Assembly (NCBI GenBank): GCA_910587155.1 | Contig: CAJULA010000008.1 | Span: 48,337 to 112,336, forward strand | DNA: 64,000 bases | DNA from: an uncultured Lachnospiraceae bacterium | GTDB lineage: Bacteria > Bacillota > Clostridia > Lachnospirales > Lachnospiraceae | Reading direction: 5' to 3' | Shown here: positions 31,532-40,332 of the stretch, one piece after another | Numbering within the stretch: the first letter of the stretch is position 1 | Layout of the letters: each line of letters opens with the position of its first letter | Translations under genes and position numbers: made by a program | Notes under the pieces: model-generated | Database searches by the model: none | Seen by the model: only the letters and a program-made list of their open reading frames with translations | What the model was told of the DNA's origin: nothing

Positions 31532-32695
31532 ATGAAAGCAGACGGACAAGAAGTGGAGAGCAGGGTGCAGCGGCACGGCGGCAACCGGTATGGACGGGAG
31601 ATTTTGTTGGATTTTTCCGTCAATACCAATCCACTTGGCATGCCGGATGATATCAGGGCGGCATTAAAGAGCGCCCTGGAAACCCCCTCCTTCTGGGAGT
31701 GGTATCCCGATCCGGATTGTGGCAGGCTGCGGCAGTCGCTTTCCGTGTATCATGACATTGCAAGGGAGCAGATTGTCTGCGGCAATGGTGCGTCCGAACT
31801 GATTTTTGTCATCGTACGCAGTGTCCTGTCGGAGAAACGGGAAGAGAAAGGAGCGCGCTCCGGACTCCGCTGCCTGCTGCCGGTTCCCTCTTTTGGAGAA
31901 TATGAGAGAGCACTGCTGGCAGCCGGCGCGGAGATCGTCTATGACAGACTAAAGGAGTGTGCGCACTTTGCCCCGACAGAAGAACTGGCAGACAGGATTA
32001 CTGAGGAAACGGCGCTTTTATTTCTGTGCAGCCCGGGCAACCCGACAGGGGCTCTGATTCGCCCCGCACTGCTTTGGAAGATTCTGGAGCGGTGTGAGCG
32101 GACAGGGACTTATGTGCTGCTGGATACCTGCTTTCTGGAGCTGGCAGGCGAAGGCGGCGGGAGAGAGGCTTTTTTGGCGGCTCCGGCAGCGGAGGGCGGG
32201 ACCTGTACATACAGGCAGATTCTGGAAACCTATCCGCATCTTATCCTTCTCAAAGCGTTTACCAAACTCTATGCCATGCCCGGACTGCGGCTGGGCTACT
32301 GCCTTTGCGGGACGGCAGGGGCAGCAGAGCGGATCAGGGAACAGCTTTCCTGCTGGAATGTTTCCGCAACGGCACAATATGCCGGATTGACTGCGCTGGA
32401 CTCGGAAAAGAATGCTGACTATATCGGTCAATCAGTGCGGATGATACGGGAACAGAGAAAATTGCTGGAAAATGGACTGGCTGATCTGGGCATAAAAGCA
32501 CTTCCTGGTCAGGCCAATTTTATCTGTTTTTACAGCAACAAATCGTTGTATCAACCGCTTCTGGAAAAGGGAATTCTGATCCGTGACTGTGGCAGTTTCC
32601 GGGGGATGGGAGAGGGCTGGTATCGTGTGGCGGTAAAAAAGCAGGAGGAAAATGAGAAATTACTCAGGGAAATGGGGATTATCCTAAAGAGGTGA
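31532..32695 (+). CDS. cobD: L-threonine-O-3-phosphate decarboxylase
   Basis: 387 residues, a fold-type I PLP enzyme of the HisC-like group. The PLP Lys is K245 in AFTKLYAMPGLRLGY. Other aminotransferase motifs are NPLG, CSPGNPTG and the final GWYRVAVK. In a B12 cluster this is CobD, which makes aminopropanol phosphate for CbiB. ATG 31532 is preferred because GGGAGG (31517-31522) precedes it at 9 bases; a GTG at 31481 in frame lies inside the structured element and is unlikely. Confidence 0.88.
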   Translation: MKADGQEVESRVQRHGGNRYGREILLDFSVNTNPLGMPDDIRAALKSALETPSFWEWYPDPDCGRLRQSLSVYHDIAREQIVCGNGASELIFVIVRSVLSEKREEKGARSGLRCLLPVPSFGEYERALLAAGAEIVYDRLKECAHFAPTEELADRITEETALLFLCSPGNPTGALIRPALLWKILERCERTGTYVLLDTCFLELAGEGGGREAFLAAPAAEGGTCTYRQILETYPHLILLKAFTKLYAMPGLRLGYCLCGTAGAAERIREQLSCWNVSATAQYAGLTALDSEKNADYIGQSVRMIREQRKLLENGLADLGIKALPGQANFICFYSNKSLYQPLLEKGILIRDCGSFRGMGEGWYRVAVKKQEENEKLLREMGIILKR

Positions 32696-32700
32696 CAGGA

Positions 32701-34221
32701 ATGAAAGGGAATATCATGATTCAGGGGACCATGTCCAATGTGGGCAAAAGTCTTTTCACCGCAGGTCTTCTGCGGGTACTGGTACAGGACGGATTTTCGG
32801 CAGCACCGTTCAAATCGCAGAATATGGCACTGAACTCCTATATTACGGCGGAAGGACTGGAAATGGGACGGGCACAGGTGATGCAGGCCGAGGCCGCGGG
32901 TATTTTTCCGGAAATCGCCATGAACCCGATTCTGTTAAAGCCCAATTCGGAAACCGGTTCGCAGGTCATTGTAAACGGAGAAGTGGCAGGCAATATGAAA
33001 GCGGAAGAATATTTTCGCAGAAAAAAAGAATATATTCCCCAGATTATGGAAGCCTACCATAAGCTGCAGCAAAAATATGGCATTATCGTCATAGAGGGCG
33101 CCGGCAGTCCGGCCGAGATCAATCTGAAAGAATCCGATATTGTCAATATGGGCCTGGCAGAGATGGTGGACGCACCTGTGCTTTTGCTCGGGGATATCGA
33201 CAGAGGGGGCGTCTTTGCCCAGCTTTATGGCACTGTGGCTTTGTTGGAGGAAGCGGAGCGGCGGCGTGTCAAAGGATTTATTATGAATAAATTCCGGGGA
33301 GAGAAGCGTCTGCTGACACCGGGGATCGGGATGCTCTATGAAAGGTGCCGGATCCCGGTGGTCGGTGTGATTCCCTATACGCAGCTGGATATTGATGATG
33401 AAGACTCCATGGCGGAGCGCCTTCTCTCCGGCAGTCGGCCGGAACTGATTGATATCGCAGTGATCCGTCTGCCGCATATTTCCAACTTCACGGACTTTAA
33501 TCCGCTGGAAAACATTGAAAATGTATCCCTGCGCTATATTTCCACCGTCCGGGAACTGGGAACTCCCGATCTGATCCTTCTGCCCGGCACAAAAAATACC
33601 ATGCATGATCTGTACTGGATGCGGGAAAACGGGATTGAGAAAAAGATCAAACAGCTTGTCCACCAGGAAACAAGCCTGCTGATGGGTATCTGCGGCGGAT
33701 TCCAGATGATGGGACATACCCTCTCTGACCCTCACTGTGTGGAATGGGAGGGAAAGATGCAGGGAATGGACATGCTGCCTTTGCAGACGGTTTTTGAAGA
33801 AATGAAAGTACGCAGCCGCGTATCGGGACAGATTCTGCCGGTCAGAAGTGGAGGCAATCAGATCTTCCAGGCACTTGCCGCCAGCACGTTTACCGGCTAT
33901 GAGATCCATATGGGAAGGACGGAAAGTCTGGAGGATACGGGAAAACTTACAGAAATCACACATATGGATGATGGCACGGTGAAACAGGACGGCTATGTGT
34001 CAGGCAGCTGCATGGGCACCTATGTCCATGGTATTTTTGAATCCGGCACCTTCCGCAATAACCTGATCCAGCTTCTGTTTGACCGCAGGGGGCTGGTATG
34101 GAACGGAAAAAAACAGATGGATTATCTGAGCTATAAAAACAGACAGTATGACATGCTGGCCGATGTCGTGCGCGAACATACCGATCTCAAAGCCATTTAT
34201 CACATGATTGGATTGTCATAA
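32701..34221 (+). CDS. cbiP: cobyric acid synthase
   Basis: 506 residues. The N-terminal ATP-binding domain has MIQGTMSNVGKS and KSQNMALNSYIT. The C-terminal class I amidotransferase domain has Cys331 in GICGGFQMMG and His443 in YVHGIF. It amidates the b, d, e and g side chains using glutamine. ATG 32701 has AGAGGTGAC upstream; a GTG at 32692 overlapping the cobD stop as GTGA is an alternative. It is the last gene of the cluster; no clear terminator follows. Confidence 0.95.
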   Translation: MKGNIMIQGTMSNVGKSLFTAGLLRVLVQDGFSAAPFKSQNMALNSYITAEGLEMGRAQVMQAEAAGIFPEIAMNPILLKPNSETGSQVIVNGEVAGNMKAEEYFRRKKEYIPQIMEAYHKLQQKYGIIVIEGAGSPAEINLKESDIVNMGLAEMVDAPVLLLGDIDRGGVFAQLYGTVALLEEAERRRVKGFIMNKFRGEKRLLTPGIGMLYERCRIPVVGVIPYTQLDIDDEDSMAERLLSGSRPELIDIAVIRLPHISNFTDFNPLENIENVSLRYISTVRELGTPDLILLPGTKNTMHDLYWMRENGIEKKIKQLVHQETSLLMGICGGFQMMGHTLSDPHCVEWEGKMQGMDMLPLQTVFEEMKVRSRVSGQILPVRSGGNQIFQALAASTFTGYEIHMGRTESLEDTGKLTEITHMDDGTVKQDGYVSGSCMGTYVHGIFESGTFRNNLIQLLFDRRGLVWNGKKQMDYLSYKNRQYDMLADVVREHTDLKAIYHMIGLS

Positions 34222-34242
34222 CAAAATGCGGCCAACAAACAT

Positions 34243-34271
34243 TTGACGAACCCACCGCAATGGTATATATT
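34243..34271 (+). promoter_or_regulatory. promoter of parE-parC
   Basis: TTGACG (34243-34248) and TATATT (34266-34271) are 17 bases apart in the 86-base gap after cbiP, pointing to the topoisomerase genes. It separates their transcription from the cobalamin operon. Confidence 0.7.
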
Positions 34272-34307
34272 GTAAAAGATAATTTTGGGGTGAAAGAGGT
34301 TATGGCC

Positions 34308-36230
34308 ATGGCAAAGAAAGAAACCTATGACGCTTCCAGCATCACTGTACTGGAGGGGCTGGATGCGGTACGGATGCGGCCCGGCATGTATATTGGCAGC
34401 GTATCCACAAAGGGTCTGAATCATCTGATCTATGAGATCGTAGACAATGCGGTGGACGAACATCTGGCCGGATATTGCAGCCGGATATGGGTGTCGCTCA
34501 ATGCGGACGGTTCCGCCACCGTTTCCGATAACGGCCGGGGAATTCCGGTGGGGATGCATGAAAAGGGGATGAGCGCGGAGCGGCTTGTGTTTACCACACT
34601 GCATGCGGGCGGCAAGTTTGACGACAATGTATATAAGACGAGCGGCGGCCTGCATGGCGTGGGCTCCTCTGTTGTCAATGCCCTTTCCACGTGGTTGACC
34701 GTACAGGTCAAGCGAGACGGATATATCTATGAGGACAGTTACGAACGGGGAAATCCGGTGACAGAGCTGGAAGACGGCCTGCTCCCTGTCGTGGGAAAGA
34801 CGAAAGAGAGCGGGACGAGCATTTCTTTTCTGCCTGACGATACGATTTTTGACAGGACACGTTTTAAAGAGGATGAGGTAAAGAGTCGTCTCCATGAGAC
34901 TGCCTATCTGAACCCGCAGCTGACAATCGTCTTTGAAGACAGGCGGGGAGAGACCCCTGAGATACTGGAATTTCATGAGCCGGACGGCATCACCGGCTTT
35001 ATCCGGGATATGAACCATTCGAAAGAGGCGGTTCATGATGTGATTTATTATCAGGGAGAGAGCGAAGGCATTTCAGTGGAGGCGGCCTTTCAGTATGTCA
35101 ATGAGTTCCACGAAAATATTCTGGGATTCTGCAATAATATTTACAATGCGGAAGGCGGCGCTCATCTCACCGGGTTTAAGACAATATTCACTTCGGTGAT
35201 CAACAGCTATGCCCGGGAATTAAATATTCTGAAGGAAAAGGATGTCAACTTTACCGGTGCCGATGTACGAAACGGCATGACAGCGGTCATCTCCATCAAG
35301 CATCCCGATCCGCGGTTTGAGGGGCAGACAAAGACCAAGCTGGATAATCAGGATGCGGCCAGAGCGGTGGCCAAGGTGACGGGCGATGAAATACAGCGAT
35401 ATTTTGACCGTAACCTGGAAGTGCTCAAAAACATCATCGGCTGTGCGGAAAAGGCGGCAAAGATTCGAAAAACGGAAGAGAAGGCAAAGACGAATATGCT
35501 GACGAAGCAGAAATTTTCCTTTGATTCCAACGGTAAGCTGGCGAACTGTGAAAGCCGTGATCCTGCCATATGCGAAATCTTTATCGTGGAGGGAGATTCC
35601 GCCGGCGGCAGTGCCAAGACGGCGCGCAACCGCATGTATCAGGCCATACTGCCGATCCGCGGGAAAATACTGAATGTGGAAAAGGCCAGTATCGACAAGA
35701 TATTGGCAAACGCGGAGATCAAAACGATGATCAACGCTTTTGGCTGCGGTTTTTCGGAAGGCTACGGCAATGATTTTGATATTACGAAGCTGCGCTATGA
35801 CAAGATCATCATCATGGCCGATGCCGATGTAGACGGCGCGCATATTTCCACGTTGCTGCTGACATTGTTTTACCGGTTTATGCCGGAGCTGATCTATGAA
35901 GGTCATGTATACATTGCCATGCCGCCGCTGTACAAGGCCATGCCGGCCAGGGGCGCTGAAGAATATCTGTATGATGACAAAGCGCTGGAACGTTACCGCA
36001 GGCGCCACAAAGGCCCTTTTACCCTGCAGCGGTATAAGGGATTGGGCGAGATGGATGCACAGCAGCTCTGGGAGACGACACTGAATCCGGAGACGAGGAT
36101 GTTAAAACAGGTGGAGATTGAGGATGCCCGCATGGCTTCTGACGTGACGGGGATGCTGATGGGGACAGAGGTGCCGCCGAGGCGGGCTTTTATCTACCGT
36201 CATGCCACCGACGCGCAGCTTGACGTATAA
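34308..36230 (+). CDS. parE: type II topoisomerase subunit B (ParE/GyrB)
   Basis: 640 residues. GHKL ATPase motifs are EIVDNAVDEH, SDNGRGIPVG and GGLHGVGSS; the TOPRIM domain has EGDSAGGSAK and DADVDGAH; the C-terminus has QRYKGLGEMD. It supplies the ATPase and metal site of a type II topoisomerase. ATG 34308 gives the usual MAKKETYDASSI start with AGAGG at good spacing; ATG 34302 is two codons earlier. The assignment to topoisomerase IV rather than gyrase rests on its partner, which lacks a GyrA box. Confidence 0.85.
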   Translation: MAKKETYDASSITVLEGLDAVRMRPGMYIGSVSTKGLNHLIYEIVDNAVDEHLAGYCSRIWVSLNADGSATVSDNGRGIPVGMHEKGMSAERLVFTTLHAGGKFDDNVYKTSGGLHGVGSSVVNALSTWLTVQVKRDGYIYEDSYERGNPVTELEDGLLPVVGKTKESGTSISFLPDDTIFDRTRFKEDEVKSRLHETAYLNPQLTIVFEDRRGETPEILEFHEPDGITGFIRDMNHSKEAVHDVIYYQGESEGISVEAAFQYVNEFHENILGFCNNIYNAEGGAHLTGFKTIFTSVINSYARELNILKEKDVNFTGADVRNGMTAVISIKHPDPRFEGQTKTKLDNQDAARAVAKVTGDEIQRYFDRNLEVLKNIIGCAEKAAKIRKTEEKAKTNMLTKQKFSFDSNGKLANCESRDPAICEIFIVEGDSAGGSAKTARNRMYQAILPIRGKILNVEKASIDKILANAEIKTMINAFGCGFSEGYGNDFDITKLRYDKIIIMADADVDGAHISTLLLTLFYRFMPELIYEGHVYIAMPPLYKAMPARGAEEYLYDDKALERYRRRHKGPFTLQRYKGLGEMDAQQLWETTLNPETRMLKQVEIEDARMASDVTGMLMGTEVPPRRAFIYRHATDAQLDV

Positions 36231-36249
36231 TTGCCGCGGGACTCTATGA

Positions 36250-36277
36250 CAGCCCGGATGGGACACTGTCCCGGCTG
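36250..36277 (+). repeat. left-bulged hairpin before parC
   Basis: CAGCC (36250-36254) pairs with GGCTG (36273-36277), and GGGAC (36260-36264) pairs with GTCCC (36268-36272) around a 3-base loop. Bases 36255-36259 bulge on the left only. No T run follows, so it is not a terminator. It lies directly before the parC ribosome site. Confidence 0.5.
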
Positions 36278-36300
36278 CCGCGTAACAGGAGCCATTAACT

Positions 36301-38538
36301 ATGGATGAGAGAATACTGAAAACCGAATATTCGGAAGTGATGCAGAAATCCTATATCGACTATGCCATGAGCGTAATCATAGCACGTGCTCTGCCGGACG
36401 TGCGGGACGGACTCAAACCGGTGCAGCGGCGGACTCTTTATGATATGTACGAGCTGGGTATCCGCTATGACAGGCCCTATCGGAAGAGCGCCCGTATTGT
36501 GGGCGATACCATGGGAAAATACCATCCTCACGGGGACAGTTCCATTTACGAAGCGCTGGTGGTAATGACGCAGGATTTCAAAAAAGGGCTGCCGCTGATC
36601 GACGGACACGGAAATTTCGGCAATATTGAGGGCGACGGCGCCGCGGCCATGCGTTATACGGAGGCGCGCCTGCAAAAGATTACCCAGGAAGCGTTTCTGG
36701 CCGATCTGGATAAGGACGTCGTGGACTTTATTCCCAATTTTGACGAGACGGAAAGAGAGCCGTCCGTTCTGCCGGTGCGGATTCCGAACCTGCTCATCAA
36801 TGGTTCCGAAGGGATTGCCGTAGGCATGGCGACCAGCATTCCGCCCCATAATCTGGGAGAAGTGATTGATGCCGTCAAAGCCTACATGCGGGATCCTGCC
36901 ATCGACACTGCCGGTCTGATGAAATATATCAAAGGGCCGGATTTTCCCACCGGGGGCATTGTGATCAACAAGTCGGATCTGAAGCAGATCTACGAGACCG
37001 GGTCCGGCAAAATCAGGATCAGAGGAAAGACAGAGACGGAAAAGGGCCGCGGGGGCAGGATCAACCTCGTGATCACGGAAATCCCCTATCCCATGATCGG
37101 CGCCGGCATTTCCAAATTTCTGTCCGATGTGGCCGCCCTCGCGGAAACGAAAAAGACTATGGACATCGTGGACATTTCCAATCAGTCCTCCAAGGAAGGC
37201 ATCCGTATCGTCATAGAGCTGCGCAAAGATACCGATGTGGAAAACTTTAAAAACATGCTCTATAAAAAGACCCGTCTGGAAGACACCTTCGGCGTGAATA
37301 TGCTGGCCATTGCCGACGGGCGTCCGGAGACGATGGGGCTTAAGCAGATCATTGCTGCCAGTGTGGATTTTCAGTTTGAAGTGACAAGACGCAAATATAC
37401 GACACTGCTGGCAAAGGAACAGGAGAAAAAGGAGATTCAGGAGGGGCTGATCAAGGCCTGCAATGTGATTGACCTGATTATAGAGATACTGCGCGGCTCC
37501 AGAGACCGGGCCATGGCCAGAGACTGCCTGGTGGAGGGAAAGACAGACGGTATCCGGTTTCATTCCAAAGAGTCCAGGGTGATGGCAGGGCTGCTGCGTT
37601 TTACGGAAAAGCAGGCAAACGCCATTCTGGAAATGCGCCTGTACCGACTGATCGGACTGGAGCTGGAAGCTCTGGTAAAAGAACATGAAGAGACGCTTAC
37701 CAATATCTATCGCTATGAGGACATTCTGGAACGCAGAGATTCCATGGCAACGGTCATCATCAATGAACTTGATGCCATCAAAAAAGCATATAAGAGAAAC
37801 CGGCGTACGGTAGTGGAAGACGGCAAGGAAGCCGTATTTGAAGAAAAGAAGCCGCAGGAGATGGATATTGTCTTTCTCATGGATCGTTTCGGCTATGTAA
37901 AAGCCATTGATATGGGCACCTATGAGCGGAACAAAGAAGCGGCCGAGAGTGAAAACCGTTTCGTATTTTCCTGTAAAAATACCGGACGCCTCTGTTTCTT
38001 CACCGACTCGGGTTCCCTTCATACCGTCAAGGCTGCCGACATTCCTTTCGGCAAATTCCGGGACAAAGGGATACCGCTGGATAATGTGAGCAATTTTGAT
38101 TCTTCTGCGGAACAGATCCTATACGCCACAAACCAGACAGAGTTAAATCTTTGCAGGGTAGTCTTTGTCACAGCCCTTTCCATGGTGAAGATCGTGGACG
38201 GCGGTGAATTTGACGTGGCCAAACGCACCGTGGCTGCCACCAAACTGCAGGACGGAGACAGTGTCGTCAGCGTTATGGCGCTCCGAGAGCAGCGCGAGGT
38301 GATATTGCAGAGCAACCACGGATATTTCCTGAAATTTTTGCTGGACGAGATACCGGTAAAGAAAAAGAGCGCGCTGGGCGTGCGGGGCATGAAGCTGGCC
38401 GATGACGACCAGGTGGAGCATGTCTACTATACCGGAGGCGATGGAGACACATCCATCCCCTACAAGAGCAAAACGCTGGAGCTGACAAAACTAAAAACCG
38501 GAAAACGGGATACAAAAGGCGTGAAAGTAAGAGCGTAA
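36301..38538 (+). CDS. parC: type II topoisomerase subunit A (ParC-like)
   Basis: 745 residues. The breakage-reunion domain has HPHGDSSIYEALV (the quinolone-resistance region) and the active-site Tyr119 in AAMRYTEARL. The C-terminal part has beta-pinwheel repeats such as FLMDRFGYVKAI and VVFVTALSMVKI. I see no QRRGGKG-type GyrA box, which favours topoisomerase IV-like decatenation over gyrase-type supercoiling. It pairs with parE upstream. The gap to rsmD holds a structured element. Confidence 0.85.
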   Translation: MDERILKTEYSEVMQKSYIDYAMSVIIARALPDVRDGLKPVQRRTLYDMYELGIRYDRPYRKSARIVGDTMGKYHPHGDSSIYEALVVMTQDFKKGLPLIDGHGNFGNIEGDGAAAMRYTEARLQKITQEAFLADLDKDVVDFIPNFDETEREPSVLPVRIPNLLINGSEGIAVGMATSIPPHNLGEVIDAVKAYMRDPAIDTAGLMKYIKGPDFPTGGIVINKSDLKQIYETGSGKIRIRGKTETEKGRGGRINLVITEIPYPMIGAGISKFLSDVAALAETKKTMDIVDISNQSSKEGIRIVIELRKDTDVENFKNMLYKKTRLEDTFGVNMLAIADGRPETMGLKQIIAASVDFQFEVTRRKYTTLLAKEQEKKEIQEGLIKACNVIDLIIEILRGSRDRAMARDCLVEGKTDGIRFHSKESRVMAGLLRFTEKQANAILEMRLYRLIGLELEALVKEHEETLTNIYRYEDILERRDSMATVIINELDAIKKAYKRNRRTVVEDGKEAVFEEKKPQEMDIVFLMDRFGYVKAIDMGTYERNKEAAESENRFVFSCKNTGRLCFFTDSGSLHTVKAADIPFGKFRDKGIPLDNVSNFDSSAEQILYATNQTELNLCRVVFVTALSMVKIVDGGEFDVAKRTVAATKLQDGDSVVSVMALREQREVILQSNHGYFLKFLLDEIPVKKKSALGVRGMKLADDDQVEHVYYTGGDGDTSIPYKSKTLELTKLKTGKRDTKGVKVRA

Positions 38539-38548
38539 TGTTAAGCCA

Positions 38549-38636
38549 GCAGCTTACCGCAGAGCGCCGGGATTGCTTAACGGACGGGGACGCGGCCGGG
38601 AAGCAATCCGAGACAGTGGCGCCGGAGGGAAGCTGC
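38549..38636 (+). repeat. structured palindromic element between parC and rsmD
   Basis: Outer stem GCAGCTT (38549-38555) with AAGCTGC (38630-38636); middle GCGCC (38564-38568) with GGCGC (38618-38622); inner GGATTGCTT (38570-38578) with AAGCAATCC (38601-38609). The inner loop starts AACGGACG and ends with CGGCC before a GGG; CAGTGG lies at 38614-38619; GCGGAACT follows at 38634-38641. These unpaired or edge motifs recur in the element at 31415-31503, whereas the stem sequences differ. No T run follows. Confidence 0.7.
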
Positions 38637-38665
38637 GGAACTAATTATAGAAGGGATACAAAGAT

Positions 38666-39211
38666 ATGAGAGTCATTGCGGGAACCGCCCGTCGTCTGCC
38701 GCTGAAAGCACCGCAGGGCATGGATGTCAGACCTACCACCGACCGGATCAAGGAAACTTTATTCAATATCTTGCAGAGCGATGTGGGAGGCAGCGTCTTT
38801 GTCGATCTGTTCAGCGGCAGCGGCGGCATTGGAATAGAAGCCCTCAGCCGGGGTGCAAAAAAAGCGTACTTTGTGGAACATGACAAACGGGCTGCCGGAT
38901 TTATCCGGGAAAATCTGGCTTTTACCAGACTGGCTGAAAGGGCGGTCGTGTTACAGCAGGATGTTTTTTCCGCCCTGTACAGGATTGGGGAGGAAGCGGA
39001 TCTGATCTTTATGGATCCACCGTACGGACAGGGGCTGGAGAAACAGGTGATGGAGAGACTGCGGGAAGCGGACTTTGTGACCGCGGATACCCGGATCATC
39101 ATAGAAACCTCTCTGGATACGGATTTTTCCTGGCTGGAAAAATCAGGTTTCCTCCTCCTGCGGGAGAAACGCTATAAGACAAACAGACATATGTTTGTCA
39201 GGAGGGCATAA
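38666..39211 (+). CDS. rsmD: 16S rRNA (guanine(966)-N(2))-methyltransferase
   Basis: 181 residues. MRVIAGTARRLPLKAP at the start, DVRPTTDRIKETLFNIL, SAM loop DLFSGSGGIGIEALSRG, and catalytic MDPPYGQG are all diagnostic of RsmD. It methylates G966 of 16S rRNA. The following gene is coaD, the same order as ylbH-ylbI in Bacillus. Confidence 0.95.
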   Translation: MRVIAGTARRLPLKAPQGMDVRPTTDRIKETLFNILQSDVGGSVFVDLFSGSGGIGIEALSRGAKKAYFVEHDKRAAGFIRENLAFTRLAERAVVLQQDVFSALYRIGEEADLIFMDPPYGQGLEKQVMERLREADFVTADTRIIIETSLDTDFSWLEKSGFLLLREKRYKTNRHMFVRRA

Positions 39212-39214
39212 CAG

Positions 39215-39703
39215 ATGAAAAACGCCATTTATCCGGGCAGCTTTGACCCGGTTACTTACGGGCACCTGGATATTATCAGAAGAGCTGCGGCAATTTTTGA
39301 TGAACTGATCATCAGTGTTTTAAATAATGTCAGAAAAACTCCATTGTTTTCTGTGGAGGAACGTGTTAGAATACTGGAAAACGCCACAAAAGACATCCCC
39401 AATGTGCGGGTGGAATCCTTCAGCGGCCTGCTCGTGGATTATGCCATGCGGCGGGATGTCCATGTCATCGTGAGAGGACTGCGGGCGATTACCGATTTTG
39501 AATATGAGTTACAGAATGCACAGACGAACAGACTGTTGTCAAAAGGAGAACTGGACACCATGTTTTTTACCACCAGTCTGGAATACGCCTATTTAAGTTC
39601 TACGACAGTCAGAGAAATTGCCAGCTTTGGCGGGGATATTTCCGGATGTGTGCCAGACTTCGTAGAAGAACTGATCTATAATAAGTTTGGAATCCATAAA
39701 TGA
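39215..39703 (+). CDS. coaD: phosphopantetheine adenylyltransferase
   Basis: 162 residues. YPGSFDPVTYGHLDII contains the nucleotidyltransferase TxGH motif, and YLSSTTVREIASFGGDIS is the ISSTxVR element. It makes dephospho-CoA from 4'-phosphopantetheine and ATP. It lies 3 bases after rsmD, and its stop overlaps a possible ATG of the next gene. Confidence 0.97.
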   Translation: MKNAIYPGSFDPVTYGHLDIIRRAAAIFDELIISVLNNVRKTPLFSVEERVRILENATKDIPNVRVESFSGLLVDYAMRRDVHVIVRGLRAITDFEYELQNAQTNRLLSKGELDTMFFTTSLEYAYLSSTTVREIASFGGDISGCVPDFVEELIYNKFGIHK

Positions 39704-39714
39704 AAGGTGCAGGC

Positions 39715-40314
39715 ATGAGCAGTAAGATAGAGCAGTTGATAGATGAAATCGAACAGTATATTGACAGTTGTAAATATCAGGCACTGTCCAATACGAAGAT
39801 CATTGTAAATAAAGAAGAGATTGATGAGCTTCTCCGTGAACTCCGTATGAAGACGCCTGATGAGATCAAACGATATCAGAAGATCATCAGCAACAAGGAA
39901 GCGATCTTAAAAGATGCCAAGGAGAAGGCGGAGGCGCTGATCAACGCTGCCACCGTACAGACAAACGAATTGATCAATGAACATGAAATCATGCAGCAGG
40001 CCTATGCACAGGCCAATGAAGTGGTGGAGATGGCTACCAGACAGGCTCAGGAGATCCTGGATAATGCCATGATAGAGGCCAATGGCGTCAAGGCGGCGGC
40101 CATGCAGTATACCGATGATATCCTGGGCAATCTGGAGACTCTGATTACCCAATTTATTGAAAATACATCCCAACAGTTTGACCGTTCCACCCACTCTCTG
40201 GAGGATTGCCTGAATATCGTCAAGTCAAACCGGATGGAACTCAACCCGGCTCCGGAAGAGCCGGAAAACCAGGAACAGGAACTGGCGGAAGAAGAGAGCA
40301 TCCGCCTGATGTAA
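39715..40314 (+). CDS. helical coiled-coil protein, ATP synthase b-subunit-like in pattern
   Basis: 199 residues from ATG 39715 (AAAGGTG five bases before); ATG 39700 overlapping the coaD stop is an alternative. It is almost entirely alpha-helical, with long heptad-like stretches rich in Ala, Glu, Lys and Gln (about residues 60-160) and an acidic Pro/Glu tail. Proteins of this kind next to coaD in clostridia are often labelled ATPase or V-type H-subunit-like, but no membrane anchor or catalytic motif is visible. A filament, tether or divisome-like role is possible but unproven. Confidence 0.6.
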   Translation: MSSKIEQLIDEIEQYIDSCKYQALSNTKIIVNKEEIDELLRELRMKTPDEIKRYQKIISNKEAILKDAKEKAEALINAATVQTNELINEHEIMQQAYAQANEVVEMATRQAQEILDNAMIEANGVKAAAMQYTDDILGNLETLITQFIENTSQQFDRSTHSLEDCLNIVKSNRMELNPAPEEPENQEQELAEEESIRLM

Positions 40315-40332
40315 GATGCAGAGGAGACCCCA

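Noticed and set aside
36295..38022. 575-codon minus-strand frame opposite parC
   Set aside because: Shadow of a highly conserved gene; no start signal or motif.
34308..38538. Annotation as gyrA/gyrB
   Set aside because: The A subunit shows no GyrA box, so ParE/ParC-like is preferred, although gyrase cannot be fully excluded without other topoisomerase genes for comparison.
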